Part shown: piece after piece, positions 6,838 through 15,269 of the stretch
Numbering within the stretch: position 1 is the stretch's first letter
Layout of the letters: each line of letters starts with the position of its first letter
From: Prevotellamassilia sp.
GTDB lineage: Bacteria; Bacteroidota; Bacteroidia; Bacteroidales; Bacteroidaceae
Assembly: GCA_009775705.1 (NCBI GenBank)
Contig: VSQE01000010.1
Location: 1 to 40,607 of the forward strand
Direction of reading: 5' to 3'
Length of the DNA: 40,607 nucleotides
The notes under the pieces: generated by a model
The model's database searches: none
Seen by the model: only the letters and a program-made list of their open reading frames with translations
What the model was told of the DNA's origin: nothing
Translations under genes and position numbers: made by a program

Positions 6838-7508
6838 ATATCCGTTCCTGCACTTCCGGTATGAGGGCAATCCTGTTCTTGCTTCTTTTCCTTTTCTGCA
6901 CGGCTTCCCTCACAGCCGACGGCTTTGTCCGTGCCCGCAGTGTCCTCGCACATCTGCAGGCCGGCCGCGGCGACAGTCTTTCCGCGATGCTTCATCCCTC
7001 CGTCCGTGCTCAGTTGCCGGTACCGGTTCTCTCCGTTCTCTGGACGGAAATAGAGGGGAAGACGGGAAAACTCCTCGGTCAGGGAAGTTGGCGTACCCGC
7101 CGGACCGGCGTATTCCGGCAGGACCTCTGCCGGCTGGAGTTTGAGAAGGCCGCGCTTGACTTCACCCTCACTTTCGACGACAGCCTGCTGTCCCGGCTGA
7201 CGGAGTCCCTGCCTGAGGAATATCTGGCTTCCGAACGTGCCTATGATGCGCTTGCCACGGCCCGTTCTTTGTGTCCGTTGCCCATGCTTTTTTTGGGTGG
7301 AGGTCACGACTATCAGGTGACGCGTTGCGATTTCGACCTTTGGAAACAGGCGCTGTCCGGCTGTTCGGCAGCTCGTTTTGTCTGGTTGCCCGCCTGCGAC
7401 CATCTGATGCGTCTCCAGTCGGGTATGGCTGTCCCCGAAACTTATACGCGTGAGGCGCCGCTCAGTCCCGACGCGTTGGCTGCCATCGAGGACTTTGTCA
7501 ATAATTGA
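6834..7508 (+). CDS. Secreted DUF3887 protein with a truncated alpha/beta-hydrolase C-terminus
   Basis: The 224 residues begin with a signal peptide (hydrophobic about 10-28). Residues about 33-125 resemble the DUF3887 domain that precedes some Bacteroidota alpha/beta-hydrolases. Residues about 130-224 resemble the C-terminal end of those same hydrolases: SLPEEYL, PMLFLGGGHDYQVTRCDFDLWKQAL with the triad Asp, and CDHLMRL with the triad His. The middle of the hydrolase, about 200 residues with the HG oxyanion region and the GxSxG nucleophile, is absent. I infer an in-frame internal deletion, so the protein cannot work as a standard esterase. There is no frameshift, and the start overlaps the permease stop by 4 bases. 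Confidence 0.7.
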   Translation: MNIRSCTSGMRAILFLLLFLFCTASLTADGFVRARSVLAHLQAGRGDSLSAMLHPSVRAQLPVPVLSVLWTEIEGKTGKLLGQGSWRTRRTGVFRQDLCRLEFEKAALDFTLTFDDSLLSRLTESLPEEYLASERAYDALATARSLCPLPMLFLGGGHDYQVTRCDFDLWKQALSGCSAARFVWLPACDHLMRLQSGMAVPETYTREAPLSPDALAAIEDFVNN

Positions 7509-7532
7509 TAGATTTTTTATTTTTTGTGTCCG

Positions 7533-7556
7533 GTCAAACTTCTGTATAAGTTTGAC
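7533..7556. terminator. Hairpin between convergent genes
   Basis: A perfect 9 bp inverted repeat, GTCAAACTT (7533-7541) and AAGTTTGAC (7548-7556), lies between the ends of the plus-strand run and tcdA on the minus strand. There is no clear T-tract on either side, so it is a weak terminator or an RNA 3'-end stabiliser. Confidence 0.4.
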
Positions 7557-7576
7557 TTCGCAGAAATATTTCGCTT

Positions 7577-8287
7577 TCAAAGTCTTTCCAGGACGTACTG
7601 GGCAAGAAAACAGCCGAAGGTGGCGGGCATGTAGCTCACGGTGCCGGCGGTTGTTTTTTTGTTGCGTTCGCCCTCAACGGATAGTAGGGCGCGACGGTCG
7701 GCCTGCTGCGTACAGAACACTACGGGCAGCCGCCGGCCTTTCAGTCCGGCGCGCGTAAGTCCGGTTCGCACGCTCTTGCTCAGGCCGCAGTGGTAGGTCT
7801 GCCACAGGTCGGCAAAGCGTATTTGTGTGATGTCGGTCTTGGCTCCCGCGCCCATCGAGGAGATCACGGGCAGCCGGCGGTGCAGGGCTTCGGAGAGCAG
7901 GGCCACCTTCGGGGCGATGGTGTCGATGGCGTCGACGATGAAGTCAAAACCTCCGTCCAGCAGGGTAGGGACGGATTCGGGAGTGATGTATTCGGCGCGG
8001 AGCGTGAGGCGGATGTCGGGGTTGATGTCGCGGAAGCGTTCGGCCAGAACTTCCACTTTGCGACGGCCGGCGGTGGAGTGGAGTGCCGGCAGCTGGCGGT
8101 TGATGTTGGAGAGCGACACGGTGTCGGCATCAATGAGGGTCAGGGCCCCCACGCCGGCCCGGCAAAGCATCTCGGCGGCATAGGCTCCAACGCCGCCTGT
8201 TCCCACAATGAGCACGTGGGCGCGGTGCAGGCGGCCGGTCTTTTCGGCTCCGTAGAGCAGTTCGGTTCGTTCGGTCCAGTCGGCCAT
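7577..8287 (-). CDS. tcdA: tRNA threonylcarbamoyladenosine dehydratase (TcdA)
   Basis: TcdA uses ATP to cyclise t6A37 to ct6A in ANN-decoding tRNAs. The 236-residue protein is an E1-like ThiF/MoeB-fold enzyme: nucleotide loop VGTGGVGAYAAEML (28-41), LIDADTVSLSNINRQ (51-65) with the adenylating Asp and Arg, DAIDTIAPKVALL, and the TcdA-type C-terminus PVVFCTQQAD followed by GTVSYMPATFGCFLAQYVL. The size and lack of a rhodanese or ThiS-partner context favour TcdA over ThiF or MoeB. It lies 36 bp after the antiporter. tsaE, needed for t6A itself, is elsewhere in the window (37156). Confidence 0.88.
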   Translation of the reverse strand: MADWTERTELLYGAEKTGRLHRAHVLIVGTGGVGAYAAEMLCRAGVGALTLIDADTVSLSNINRQLPALHSTAGRRKVEVLAERFRDINPDIRLTLRAEYITPESVPTLLDGGFDFIVDAIDTIAPKVALLSEALHRRLPVISSMGAGAKTDITQIRFADLWQTYHCGLSKSVRTGLTRAGLKGRRLPVVFCTQQADRRALLSVEGERNKKTTAGTVSYMPATFGCFLAQYVLERL

Positions 8288-8323
8288 GATTCTTTCAGAA
8301 GGAAAAATTGAGTGGGAAAAAAC

Positions 8324-10393
8324 TTATCTCACCTTGACGGGGACTCCGGCCCGCAGGGCAGAGGTGGAGGCCTGTCCTGTGGCGTGTTGCAGGGGGAAGA
8401 GCAGCAGGATGTTGCGCAGGGAGAAATAGCGCTCTATCTGTTCGGGCAACCTCTCCATGTAGTTGTGGCGCGAGAGGGTTCCGCGGCGGGCCATGACGAA
8501 GATGATCATGTGGTCCTGCCGCGTCTCGTGGGCAATGGAGAGCATGTCGTGCCATTCGTTGTAGACGTGCCATCCGGCTTCGGTGCTGTATTTTCGCTTT
8601 TCCCAATATTCCTTTAGGGCGGCGAGGGTTCCGCGTCCGCCGTAGGCTTCCACGCGGCAGCTGATCTGTGCGGCCAGCAGGGCGATGCGGTCGGCCCAGA
8701 GGTGGAATCCCGGCTCGAACTCGGCCTTGCGGGGAATGAGCAGGTGGAGTCGGTTTACGGTATTGACGGGGATGACGGCGCGATAGATGAATACCTGTTT
8801 CTCGACGGCGGACAACAGGTCGGTGGAGAGTTTTCCGTAGAAGCCTTCGGTGAGACGCGACTTCTGGTGCAGGCCGATGAGCAGGTCGGTGGCGTCGAAC
8901 TCCTTCATGGTATGCGAGATGCCGCTTACCACATTGACGGACCAGCGGCTGCGTGTGACGAGCTTCACGTTGGCGGCAGCTGCGATGTGTACGGCGCGCT
9001 CCAACTGTTTCAGGCCGTTCTCACGGGCCGAAGGGTTGTCTTCAAGCACCACGTTCAGAGCTGTGAGCGGCGTGGGCGACTTGGGGGTGCGGAGCATGAG
9101 GGCAACGTTGACAAGAGGGTCTACCGTATCGGGGTTGGCCAAGGCGATGAGAATGCGGTCGCGGCAGCTGTGGTCTTCCTCGTCTTCAGCTACGGTCGAG
9201 ACGGCAATGCGTCCCGCAGTGCGTTCGGTGACGAGCGAACTGACGACGCAGGTGACCAGAATGAGCATCATGGCTGCGTTGAGAACGGTTTCGTTGAGCA
9301 GACGCGAGCCGTCGGGCAGGATGATCTTGTAACCCACCAGAACGACAGCCAGCGTGGCGGCGGCGCGCGAGTTGGTGAGGCCGAACATCAGGTTTCGCTC
9401 CAGCGTGTTCATCCGGAAGATTTTCTGTGTGCCGTAGGCCGCCAGCCATTTTCCTGCGATGCTGCTGCCGATCATTACGGCGGATACGATCAGAATACCT
9501 GTGTTTTCGGTGAAAGCCCTCACGTTGATAAGCATGCCTACGCCGATCAGGAAATAGGGGATGAACAGTGCGTTGCCCACGAACTCCAGGTGGTTCATCA
9601 GGGGTGAGGAGGGCGGAATGAGACGGTTGAGCACGATGCCCGCGAGGAAGGCTCCGAGGATGCCTTCCATCCCCACGAACTCCATCAGACCGGCTCCGAG
9701 AAATACGAGCGAGAGCACGAAGATGTATTGCACCACCCCGTCGTCGTAGCGGCGGAAAAACCAGCGGCCCAGTCGCGGGAAGGCAAAGATGATGACGGCG
9801 CTCAGCAGGATGACTTTTACCACGAGCCACACCCAGTACAGGCCCGTGACGTGTTCCTTGAACATGCCGCCCACCACGGCCAGAACAAGCAGTGTCAGGG
9901 TGTCGGCCACGATGGTGCCGCCCACGGCTATGCTCACGCTCTTGCGCCGCGAAAGGCCGTATCGCAGCACGATGGGGTAGGTGATGAGCGTGTGGGAGGC
10001 ATACATGGCGGCCATCAGCACGGCGGCGGTCAGACCGTAGCCGAGCAGGTAGATGTTGGCCGCGAGGCCCAGCGATATGGGAATGAGAAAACTGAGCAGC
10101 CCCAGCGTGAGGGCGTGCCTCTTGATTTTCTGTACGTCCTGAAGGTTCATCTCCAGCGAGGCCAGAAACATGATGTAGTACAAGCCTACTTTGCCGAAAA
10201 GTTCGAAACTGCCGTCGCGGTCCAGAATATGAAAGCCGTGGGGGCCGATGACGATTCCCGCGAAGATGAGGCCCACGATGGAGGGGATACGCAGCCGTTC
10301 CAGCAGCATCGGTGCGAACAGAATGAGGCTCAACACCACGAAAAATATCCACGTGGGGTCGGCAATGGGGAAATATGCTGCAAGTTCGGCCAT
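8324..10393 (-). CDS. Cation/proton antiporter, CPA2 family
   Basis: This inner-membrane Na+(K+)/H+ exchanger has 689 residues. About 12 membrane segments fill residues 12-395, starting TWIFFVVLSLILFAPMLLERLRIPSIVGLIFAGIVIGPHG, with the helix-6-like GGTIVADTLTLLVLAVVGG carrying the ion-site Asp. From about 415 to 689 a soluble cytoplasmic region resembles universal-stress-protein domains; there is no TrkA-N domain of the KefB/C type. A complete promoter ends only 8 bases before the start codon, so the message should be almost leaderless. The next Met (29) would cut the first helix, so ATG 10393 is retained. It is followed by tcdA. Confidence 0.88.
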   Translation of the reverse strand: MAELAAYFPIADPTWIFFVVLSLILFAPMLLERLRIPSIVGLIFAGIVIGPHGFHILDRDGSFELFGKVGLYYIMFLASLEMNLQDVQKIKRHALTLGLLSFLIPISLGLAANIYLLGYGLTAAVLMAAMYASHTLITYPIVLRYGLSRRKSVSIAVGGTIVADTLTLLVLAVVGGMFKEHVTGLYWVWLVVKVILLSAVIIFAFPRLGRWFFRRYDDGVVQYIFVLSLVFLGAGLMEFVGMEGILGAFLAGIVLNRLIPPSSPLMNHLEFVGNALFIPYFLIGVGMLINVRAFTENTGILIVSAVMIGSSIAGKWLAAYGTQKIFRMNTLERNLMFGLTNSRAAATLAVVLVGYKIILPDGSRLLNETVLNAAMMLILVTCVVSSLVTERTAGRIAVSTVAEDEEDHSCRDRILIALANPDTVDPLVNVALMLRTPKSPTPLTALNVVLEDNPSARENGLKQLERAVHIAAAANVKLVTRSRWSVNVVSGISHTMKEFDATDLLIGLHQKSRLTEGFYGKLSTDLLSAVEKQVFIYRAVIPVNTVNRLHLLIPRKAEFEPGFHLWADRIALLAAQISCRVEAYGGRGTLAALKEYWEKRKYSTEAGWHVYNEWHDMLSIAHETRQDHMIIFVMARRGTLSRHNYMERLPEQIERYFSLRNILLLFPLQHATGQASTSALRAGVPVKVR

Positions 10394-10400
10394 GTTGCTG

Positions 10401-10432
10401 CAAATTTACGCCCATCCGGCGTAAAGGCCAAA
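10401..10432 (-). promoter_or_regulatory. Promoter of the antiporter gene, almost touching the start codon
   Basis: Minus strand: TTTG (10432-10429), 20 bp spacer, TAAATTTG (10408-10401), an exact consensus match. The start codon begins at 10393, so the predicted 5' leader is only about 4-5 nt. Confidence 0.65.
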
Positions 10433-10455
10433 TAAAATTGGCATTTTTCAGACAT

Positions 10456-10501
10456 CCGGCGGCCGCCTTGCTCCGGAAGAATGGTGCAGGGCGGCCGCCG
10501 G
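10456..10501. terminator. GC-rich 12 bp inverted repeat after the epimerase gene
   Basis: A perfect 12 bp inverted repeat (10456-10467 and 10490-10501, CCGGCGGCCGCC and its complement) with a 22-base loop follows the epimerase stop on the minus strand. No U-tract follows. It probably halts or protects the 3' end of the epimerase message; each arm contains a NotI-type GCGGCCGC core. Confidence 0.5.
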
Positions 10502-10530
10502 TGGATATAGAATGAGGGTCGCGGAGCGCG

Positions 10531-11418
10531 TCAGAACACTTCCACCTCGTACCAGCCTTCCCAGCACTCTCCGGCAGGGAGCCGGTTGATGTACGGACGT
10601 TCGCTCACGTCACCGTCGAATCCGTGCGGGTCGCACAGTCCGTACCAGGGCTCGGCGCAGACGAAGGGTGAGAATTTTCCTTGGGGCTGCCAGAATAACC
10701 ATACGGGGGCGCCGCTTCTTACGCGGGCCACTTTGCGGCGCTCGGTGTCGAGCAGCACGATGCCCGAGAGTTGATGACGGTCGAATATCAGAGCTTCGTT
10801 GCTGAAGGTATCTTCGCTGACGGGGATCAGCCCGTTGCATTGGGGCACACTGAAGCGTTCGGGGCCGGTGCATCCCTGTTCTCCGGCGCGCAGTACCGTG
10901 GTCTGGGCGGCAGGAGTGCCTTCAGGCTCCAGATAGCCGCCTACGGGTTGAGAGGCGTCCCACCCCGGCAGGTTCAGGGCCGGATGGCCTCCCATCTGGA
11001 AAAACATCTCATCGGTTCCGGTGTTGTGTACGCGGAGTGTGGCTTTCAGGCTGTGTTCGTGCAGGCTGTAGGTCACTTCCACGCGGCAGGGAAAGGGGAA
11101 GCCTTCGTCTCCTTCGGGCAGGTCCAGCACGAAGCGGGCCTCGTTGCCGTCGGCTTCCGCGCCGGTAGGCGAGTATGTCCATTTCCGGTTTTTGGCAAAG
11201 CCGTGTTTCACCATCTTGATTTCCTGTCCTTTGTGCCGGTAGGTTCCGTTCCACAGGCCGCCGGTGGCGGGAAACAGCAGGGGCGACCGTCCGTCCCAGT
11301 ATTCGGCATCGCCTTGCCACAGATATTCGCGTCCCGTAGTTATTTCCTGAAGACTTTGCATCTCGGCTCCATTTTCGGAGATGTCCGCTTTCAGATACTT
11401 GTTTTTAATGCTGATCAT
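10531..11418 (-). CDS. Aldose 1-epimerase family protein (GalM/LacX-like)
   Basis: This cytoplasmic mutarotase-fold protein is predicted to interconvert the alpha and beta anomers of an aldose. I start at ATG 11418 (MISIKNKYLKADISENGAEMQSL), giving 295 residues; a further ATG 13 codons upstream adds unrelated residues and is unlikely. Family features are GRSPLLFPATGGLWNG, the His in MVKHGFAKNRKW, FFQMGGHPALNLP (second His), and FSPFVCAEPWYGLCD with the catalytic Glu. The pattern fits the LacX/YeaD-like branch rather than classical GalM, so the sugar is uncertain. A strong terminator separates it from the upstream tRNA-Pro, and no sugar operon surrounds it. Confidence 0.85.
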   Translation of the reverse strand: MISIKNKYLKADISENGAEMQSLQEITTGREYLWQGDAEYWDGRSPLLFPATGGLWNGTYRHKGQEIKMVKHGFAKNRKWTYSPTGAEADGNEARFVLDLPEGDEGFPFPCRVEVTYSLHEHSLKATLRVHNTGTDEMFFQMGGHPALNLPGWDASQPVGGYLEPEGTPAAQTTVLRAGEQGCTGPERFSVPQCNGLIPVSEDTFSNEALIFDRHQLSGIVLLDTERRKVARVRSGAPVWLFWQPQGKFSPFVCAEPWYGLCDPHGFDGDVSERPYINRLPAGECWEGWYEVEVF

Positions 11419-11470
11419 AGTAATGGATGAAATTAGGTGTGTTGAATTTTTCCTCAAGGATATATAAATA

Positions 11471-11500
11471 AAGGAGTCAAGTCCGAAGACTCAACTCCTT
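11471..11500 (-). terminator. Terminator of tRNA-Pro with UUCG tetraloop
   Basis: On the minus strand a 13 bp stem (two G:U pairs) closes a UUCG tetraloop and is followed by TATTTAT. On the plus strand the same hairpin is followed by a six-T run, so it is bidirectional. It lies 10 bases past the 3' end of tRNA-Pro. Confidence 0.8.
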
Positions 11501-11510
11501 TTTTGCCAGT

Positions 11511-11584
11511 CGGGGTGACTGGATTCGAACCAGCGACCACACGCCCCCCAGACGCGTACTCTAACCGGGCTGAGCTACACCCCG
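11511..11584 (-). tRNA. tRNA-Pro (anticodon GGG)
   Basis: The 74-base minus-strand sequence folds as a cloverleaf: acceptor CGGGGTG with CACCCCG, D arm GCTC...GAGT, anticodon stem CGCGT with GCGTG (two G:U), loop CTGGGGG giving anticodon GGG, and T arm GCTGG-TTCGAAT-CCAGT. G37 next to the anticodon fits tRNA-Pro. CCA is not encoded. It has its own promoter and terminator. Confidence 0.95.
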
Positions 11585-11595
11585 AATTGCGAGTG

Positions 11596-11626
11596 CAAAG
11601 ATAGGGTTTATTTTTGAGAGAGCAAA
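11596..11626 (-). promoter_or_regulatory. Promoter of tRNA-Pro
   Basis: Minus strand: TTTG (11626-11623), 19 bp spacer, TATCTTTG (11603-11596). Predicted start near 11592, a few bases before the tRNA. Confidence 0.75.
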
Positions 11627-11685
11627 ATATATCGTAAAAAATGTGTGTTTTTTTTTACGGATATTCCGAAAAGAACGCTCCGAAG

Positions 11686-11716
11686 GTTGCCGGTTGCCGG
11701 ATTAGGAGTACCTTTG
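11686..11716 (+). promoter_or_regulatory. Promoter of the B12 uptake operon
   Basis: Plus strand: GTTG (11686-11689, one mismatch to TTTG), 19 bp, TACCTTTG (11709-11716). The predicted start near 11720 coincides with the first base of the cobalamin riboswitch. Confidence 0.65.
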
Positions 11717-11719
11717 TTG

Positions 11720-11925
11720 CCGTCTGCGGTTCGCGGCGCTCCCTGCGGAGCCCGTGACGAAGAGGGAAACGGGTGAGACTCCCGTACAGTCCCGCTGCTG
11801 TATTTCCTTGAAAAGTTCCAAACAAGCCCTGCGGGCGGCCACTGCGGCGGTCTTTGTCAGAAGAGAAGACCGGGCGGGAAGGCGTTTGGAAAAGAATAAG
11901 GAAGAGTCAGAAGACCTGCCGCGAC
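11720..11925 (+). promoter_or_regulatory. Cobalamin riboswitch
   Basis: The leader contains the conserved cobalamin aptamer core: GGGAA then GGTGAGACTCCC (about 11764-11783), ACAGTCCCGCTGCTGTA (about 11786-11802, the B12-box part), and near the 3' end AGTCAGAAGACCTGCC (about 11905-11920). High adenosyl- or other cobalamin should shut off btuB and btuG. A small hairpin with arms CCGGTTC and GAGCCGG (11942-11961) follows and may belong to the expression platform. There is no T-tract before the btuB start, so control is more likely at translation than by termination. Confidence 0.92.
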
Positions 11926-12005
11926 CTTTGTCTTATGGCTGCCGGTTCCGAGGAGAGCCGGTTGTCCGGAATGATTTTCGTATGTAAAAATAAAATGGTG
12001 CTACC

Positions 12006-14021
12006 ATGAGAAAGTCCGCGAATCTTTACGCGTGGCTCGCAGTTGCGGTATGGCTTTTGTCGGCCGGTTTCACTGCGGGTCGGAGTCAGGTGTGCCGTGT
12101 CCTGTCCGATACGTTAGGGACGGCTTCGGTGACGGTGCTGCGGCAGACGGCGGTGATGGAGGGCAATACCCCTGCGTGGCGGTCCGACACCGCCGCATGG
12201 CTTCGCAGCGGTGCCGGCGATATGGCCGGTGTCCTGAGCCGTTTGCCCGGGGTGACCTTGCGTGACTATGGTGGTGCGGGAGGCATGAAGACGGTGAGCG
12301 TGCGCGGACTGGGCGCAGCCCATACGGCTGTGACGCTCGACGGCATTCCTGTGAGTGATGTGCGTGGCGGACAGGTGGATCTGGGCCGTTTCCGGACGGA
12401 GCGGTTGTCCGAGATGAACCTTTTTGTGGCCGGTGCTTCCCGTCTGCTCGTTGCGCCCCGCAGTTTGGGAGCCGCCACTCTGGCGCTTTCGTCCCGGCTT
12501 CCTGACACGGCTGCGGGTCTGCACGGCCGTGCAGGACTGTCGGTCGGTTCGTTCAGCACGGTCAGTCCTTCGTTGGCTTTATCCGGCCGGACGGGGCCGC
12601 GTACCACGTTGGGTATGGATGCCGGATTCTTTTTTGCCGAGAATGACTATCCATACGTAGTACGCAACGGAAAACTCACCACGCACCATCGCCGCAACGG
12701 CAGCCGGATGCAGTCCTGGAACGCCGGAGCGACTGTGCGGCATGATACCCGTGGGAGCGGAACCTGGTTGACGCAGGCCGCCTGGCGCAACGATCACCGG
12801 AGACTGCCCGGCCAGGTGGTGCTCTACGATGCGGAGAACGCTACGGAGCGGCTGGCCGAACAGAGTGCCGGATTGCAGACGGGATGGCACGGCCGGCGCG
12901 GACCGTGGGAACTGATGGCGGCCGGAAAGTTTGAATGGCAGGAAAGCCGTTACGCTGATGTGGACGCGCAGTATCCGGGCGGTGCCTTGCGCCAGCATTA
13001 TTGGCAGCGGGAGGCGTATGCCGCGGTCGGAGCGGCCCGCCATTGGCGGTATGTCAGTGCCGCCTACGCGGCCGACTATTCGTTCCATGATCTTGACAGC
13101 AACCAGCCCACCGGCAATGATGTCTCGCGCCATGTTCTCTGGCAGAGCCTTTCGCTGCGGGCGGAGATCCGGCGTTTCAGTGCGACGGCGCGCCTGCTGG
13201 CATACGCGGACCGCAACAGCAACGGCTCCGCCGGAGCCGTTGCCGGCGATGCGCGCCGGCTGGCCCCTTCGCTGTCGGCCTCCTGGTTGGCGTTGCGTTC
13301 CGCCGGAGCACGGGCGTGGCGGCTGCGTGCCAGAGTTTTCTGGAAAGAACTGTTCCGCGCGCCTACGTTTACGGAGAATTACTATTACCATCTTGGCTCT
13401 GCCCTCCTGCGGCCGGAAAAGACCCGGCAACTGGGGGCCGGCCTCACGCTCAGTGCCGCACCGGCCTCCTGGTGGCCGGCACTGACGGTCACCGCCGACG
13501 GTTATCTGAACCGTGTGACGGACCGCATCACGAGCCTGCCCTATAACCTCTATGTCTGGCGTACCGAAAACATCGGACGTGTCAGGGCGGCCGGCATGGA
13601 TGTCACGGTAGGGAGCTGTTTCGTTCCGGCGGAGCGGTGGCGGCTGGTTCTTTCGGGCAGCTATTCCTTGCAGCATTCTACGGATCGCACGGCGGATACG
13701 CGCAGCTACTCCTTGCAGCTGCCCTACATGCCCGTTCACAGCGGTACGGCGGCGTTGGCTTGCGAGAATCCGTGGCTGAATCTGTCGGTCAGCATCACGG
13801 GAGCCTCCTCCCGGTGGAGCACGAAAGAGCATACACCCACCACGATGTTGTCCGGATATGCCGAAGCGGGGATTTCGGCCTGGCGCGCATTCCGCATGGC
13901 GGGGTGGCAGTGGGAGGCGCGGGCCGGTGTAATGAATGTCTTTGACTGCCGCTATGAACTGGTGCGCCGTTATCCCATGCCGGGACGGGCTTTCCGTCTG
14001 GCTCTGACAACCCGCTTCTGA
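12006..14021 (+). CDS. btuB: TonB-dependent outer-membrane cobalamin receptor (BtuB)
   Basis: This 22-strand outer-membrane barrel imports vitamin B12 using TonB energy. The 671 residues start with a signal peptide (about 8-27), then a plug domain (about 45-150) with the conserved VLSRLPGVTLRDYGG, VSVRGLG, HTAVTLDGIPVSD and GAATLALS motifs, then a beta-barrel ending in aromatic Phe (RLALTTRF). There is no N-terminal carboxypeptidase-like extension, so it is the short receptor type rather than SusC. The cobalamin riboswitch upstream and btuG downstream support the substrate. TonB, ExbB/D and BtuCDF are not in the window. Confidence 0.92.
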   Translation: MRKSANLYAWLAVAVWLLSAGFTAGRSQVCRVLSDTLGTASVTVLRQTAVMEGNTPAWRSDTAAWLRSGAGDMAGVLSRLPGVTLRDYGGAGGMKTVSVRGLGAAHTAVTLDGIPVSDVRGGQVDLGRFRTERLSEMNLFVAGASRLLVAPRSLGAATLALSSRLPDTAAGLHGRAGLSVGSFSTVSPSLALSGRTGPRTTLGMDAGFFFAENDYPYVVRNGKLTTHHRRNGSRMQSWNAGATVRHDTRGSGTWLTQAAWRNDHRRLPGQVVLYDAENATERLAEQSAGLQTGWHGRRGPWELMAAGKFEWQESRYADVDAQYPGGALRQHYWQREAYAAVGAARHWRYVSAAYAADYSFHDLDSNQPTGNDVSRHVLWQSLSLRAEIRRFSATARLLAYADRNSNGSAGAVAGDARRLAPSLSASWLALRSAGARAWRLRARVFWKELFRAPTFTENYYYHLGSALLRPEKTRQLGAGLTLSAAPASWWPALTVTADGYLNRVTDRITSLPYNLYVWRTENIGRVRAAGMDVTVGSCFVPAERWRLVLSGSYSLQHSTDRTADTRSYSLQLPYMPVHSGTAALACENPWLNLSVSITGASSRWSTKEHTPTTMLSGYAEAGISAWRAFRMAGWQWEARAGVMNVFDCRYELVRRYPMPGRAFRLALTTRF

Positions 14022-14084
14022 CGGTCTTTTTATATTATATATGTGTATCAACTATTTTTATCCATAAAAACAAAAAAAGAAAAC

Positions 14085-15164
14085 ATGAGACACCTGAAAC
14101 TTGCAGTCACCGCGTTGTTTGCGGCGTTGGCTTTCACAGCCTGTGACGAGGACGAATTTGAACCCACCCCGGCGCCTGTTTCCGGATTACAGGGGGCGTA
14201 TGTCATCAATCAGGGCAACTTCTATGGCGGCATTGAAGGCACGCTGGACTTCCTCGGATTCGGGGATAACAAGTATGTGCGGAATCTCTTTGCCTCTGTG
14301 AACGGACAGAGCCTGGGCGACTCGCCTCAGGACGGTATTGTCTACGGTTCGAAGCTTTACGTAGCGATGTACGGTTCCAATCTTCTTTGGGTGCTGGACC
14401 GCGAGACGCTCGAAATCATCGGTCAGGTCCGCGTAAATGAGCCTGAAAGCGTCATCGCCGGCAACGGATATGTATATGTGTCGAACAATGACGGGTATGT
14501 GACCCGCGTCGACACCGTCACTTTGGCCGTCATGGGCAAGCTGCCGGTCGGTCCCAATCCGGCTCAGATGACGGTGACGGGCGGTTATCTGTACTGTTCC
14601 GTCTCGGACGGCTACAACGGTGCGGGCAATTATGCCGACGGCTTCCGGGTGGCCAAGATAGACCTGCATCGTTTCGTGAAGGAGAAAGACATCACCGTAG
14701 GCATGAATCCCGGACCTATCGCCGCCGACAGTGAAGGCAACGTTTTTGTGGTGGCGCGCGGAAACTATGGCAACGTGCCCCCGAAGGTGCAGAAAATCAC
14801 GCCGGCCGACCAGGTGACGGATTTTTGCGCCGCCTCGAATATAGCTGTGCGCGGCACCACGCTCTACGCCATTTATAACTATACGGATTTCAGTTCCTAT
14901 CCCTACACAGGCGAACTTACCTATTCCTCCTATGACACCCGTACGGGGCAGGTGGTGAAACAGCAATTGCTGCCGGCCGCCCACCTGCCGGTCCAGCCCA
15001 TTGACATTGATGTGAACCCAGTCAACGGCGAGATATTCATCGGCAGCGAATATTCGGCCTATGACTACAACGCGCCGGGCTATGTCTACCGCTATTCCGC
15101 GACTGGCGAATTTATGGAACGCTATGGCGCCGGCATCCATCCCTGCGCAGTCGTGTTCAAGTAA
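14085..15164 (+). CDS. btuG: BtuG-like surface cobalamin-binding lipoprotein (beta-propeller)
   Basis: I use ATG 14085: it gives a lipoprotein signal peptide with lipobox AFTAC (Cys20), followed by an acidic DEDEFEP stretch typical of Bacteroidota surface-exported lipoproteins. The 359-residue product is then a YncE-type seven-bladed propeller, with repeats such as SKLYVAMYGSNLLWVLDRETLEIIG and GYVYVSNNDGYVTRVDTVTLAVMG. BtuG proteins cap BtuB on the cell surface and bind B12 extremely tightly in gut Bacteroides. The position 63 bp after btuB in a riboswitch operon is the main argument; the fold alone would only say DUF5074/YncE-like. A strong terminator follows. Confidence 0.75.
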   Translation: MRHLKLAVTALFAALAFTACDEDEFEPTPAPVSGLQGAYVINQGNFYGGIEGTLDFLGFGDNKYVRNLFASVNGQSLGDSPQDGIVYGSKLYVAMYGSNLLWVLDRETLEIIGQVRVNEPESVIAGNGYVYVSNNDGYVTRVDTVTLAVMGKLPVGPNPAQMTVTGGYLYCSVSDGYNGAGNYADGFRVAKIDLHRFVKEKDITVGMNPGPIAADSEGNVFVVARGNYGNVPPKVQKITPADQVTDFCAASNIAVRGTTLYAIYNYTDFSSYPYTGELTYSSYDTRTGQVVKQQLLPAAHLPVQPIDIDVNPVNGEIFIGSEYSAYDYNAPGYVYRYSATGEFMERYGAGIHPCAVVFK

Positions 15165-15191
15165 GGAAAAACACCTGAAATCCGCTTCCGG

Positions 15192-15227
15192 CCGGCTCCT
15201 GCGTTCTCTTTCAGACGCAGGAGCCGG
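15192..15227 (+). terminator. Terminator of the btuB-btuG operon
   Basis: A perfect 13 bp stem (15192-15204 with 15215-15227, CCGGCTCCTGCGT and its complement) with a 10-base loop is followed by TTTGCTTCTG, about 27 bp after the btuG stop. Confidence 0.8.
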
Positions 15228-15269
15228 TTTGCTTCTGTGTCAAAGTTCGCCCGTTTGCCAATAAATGCG

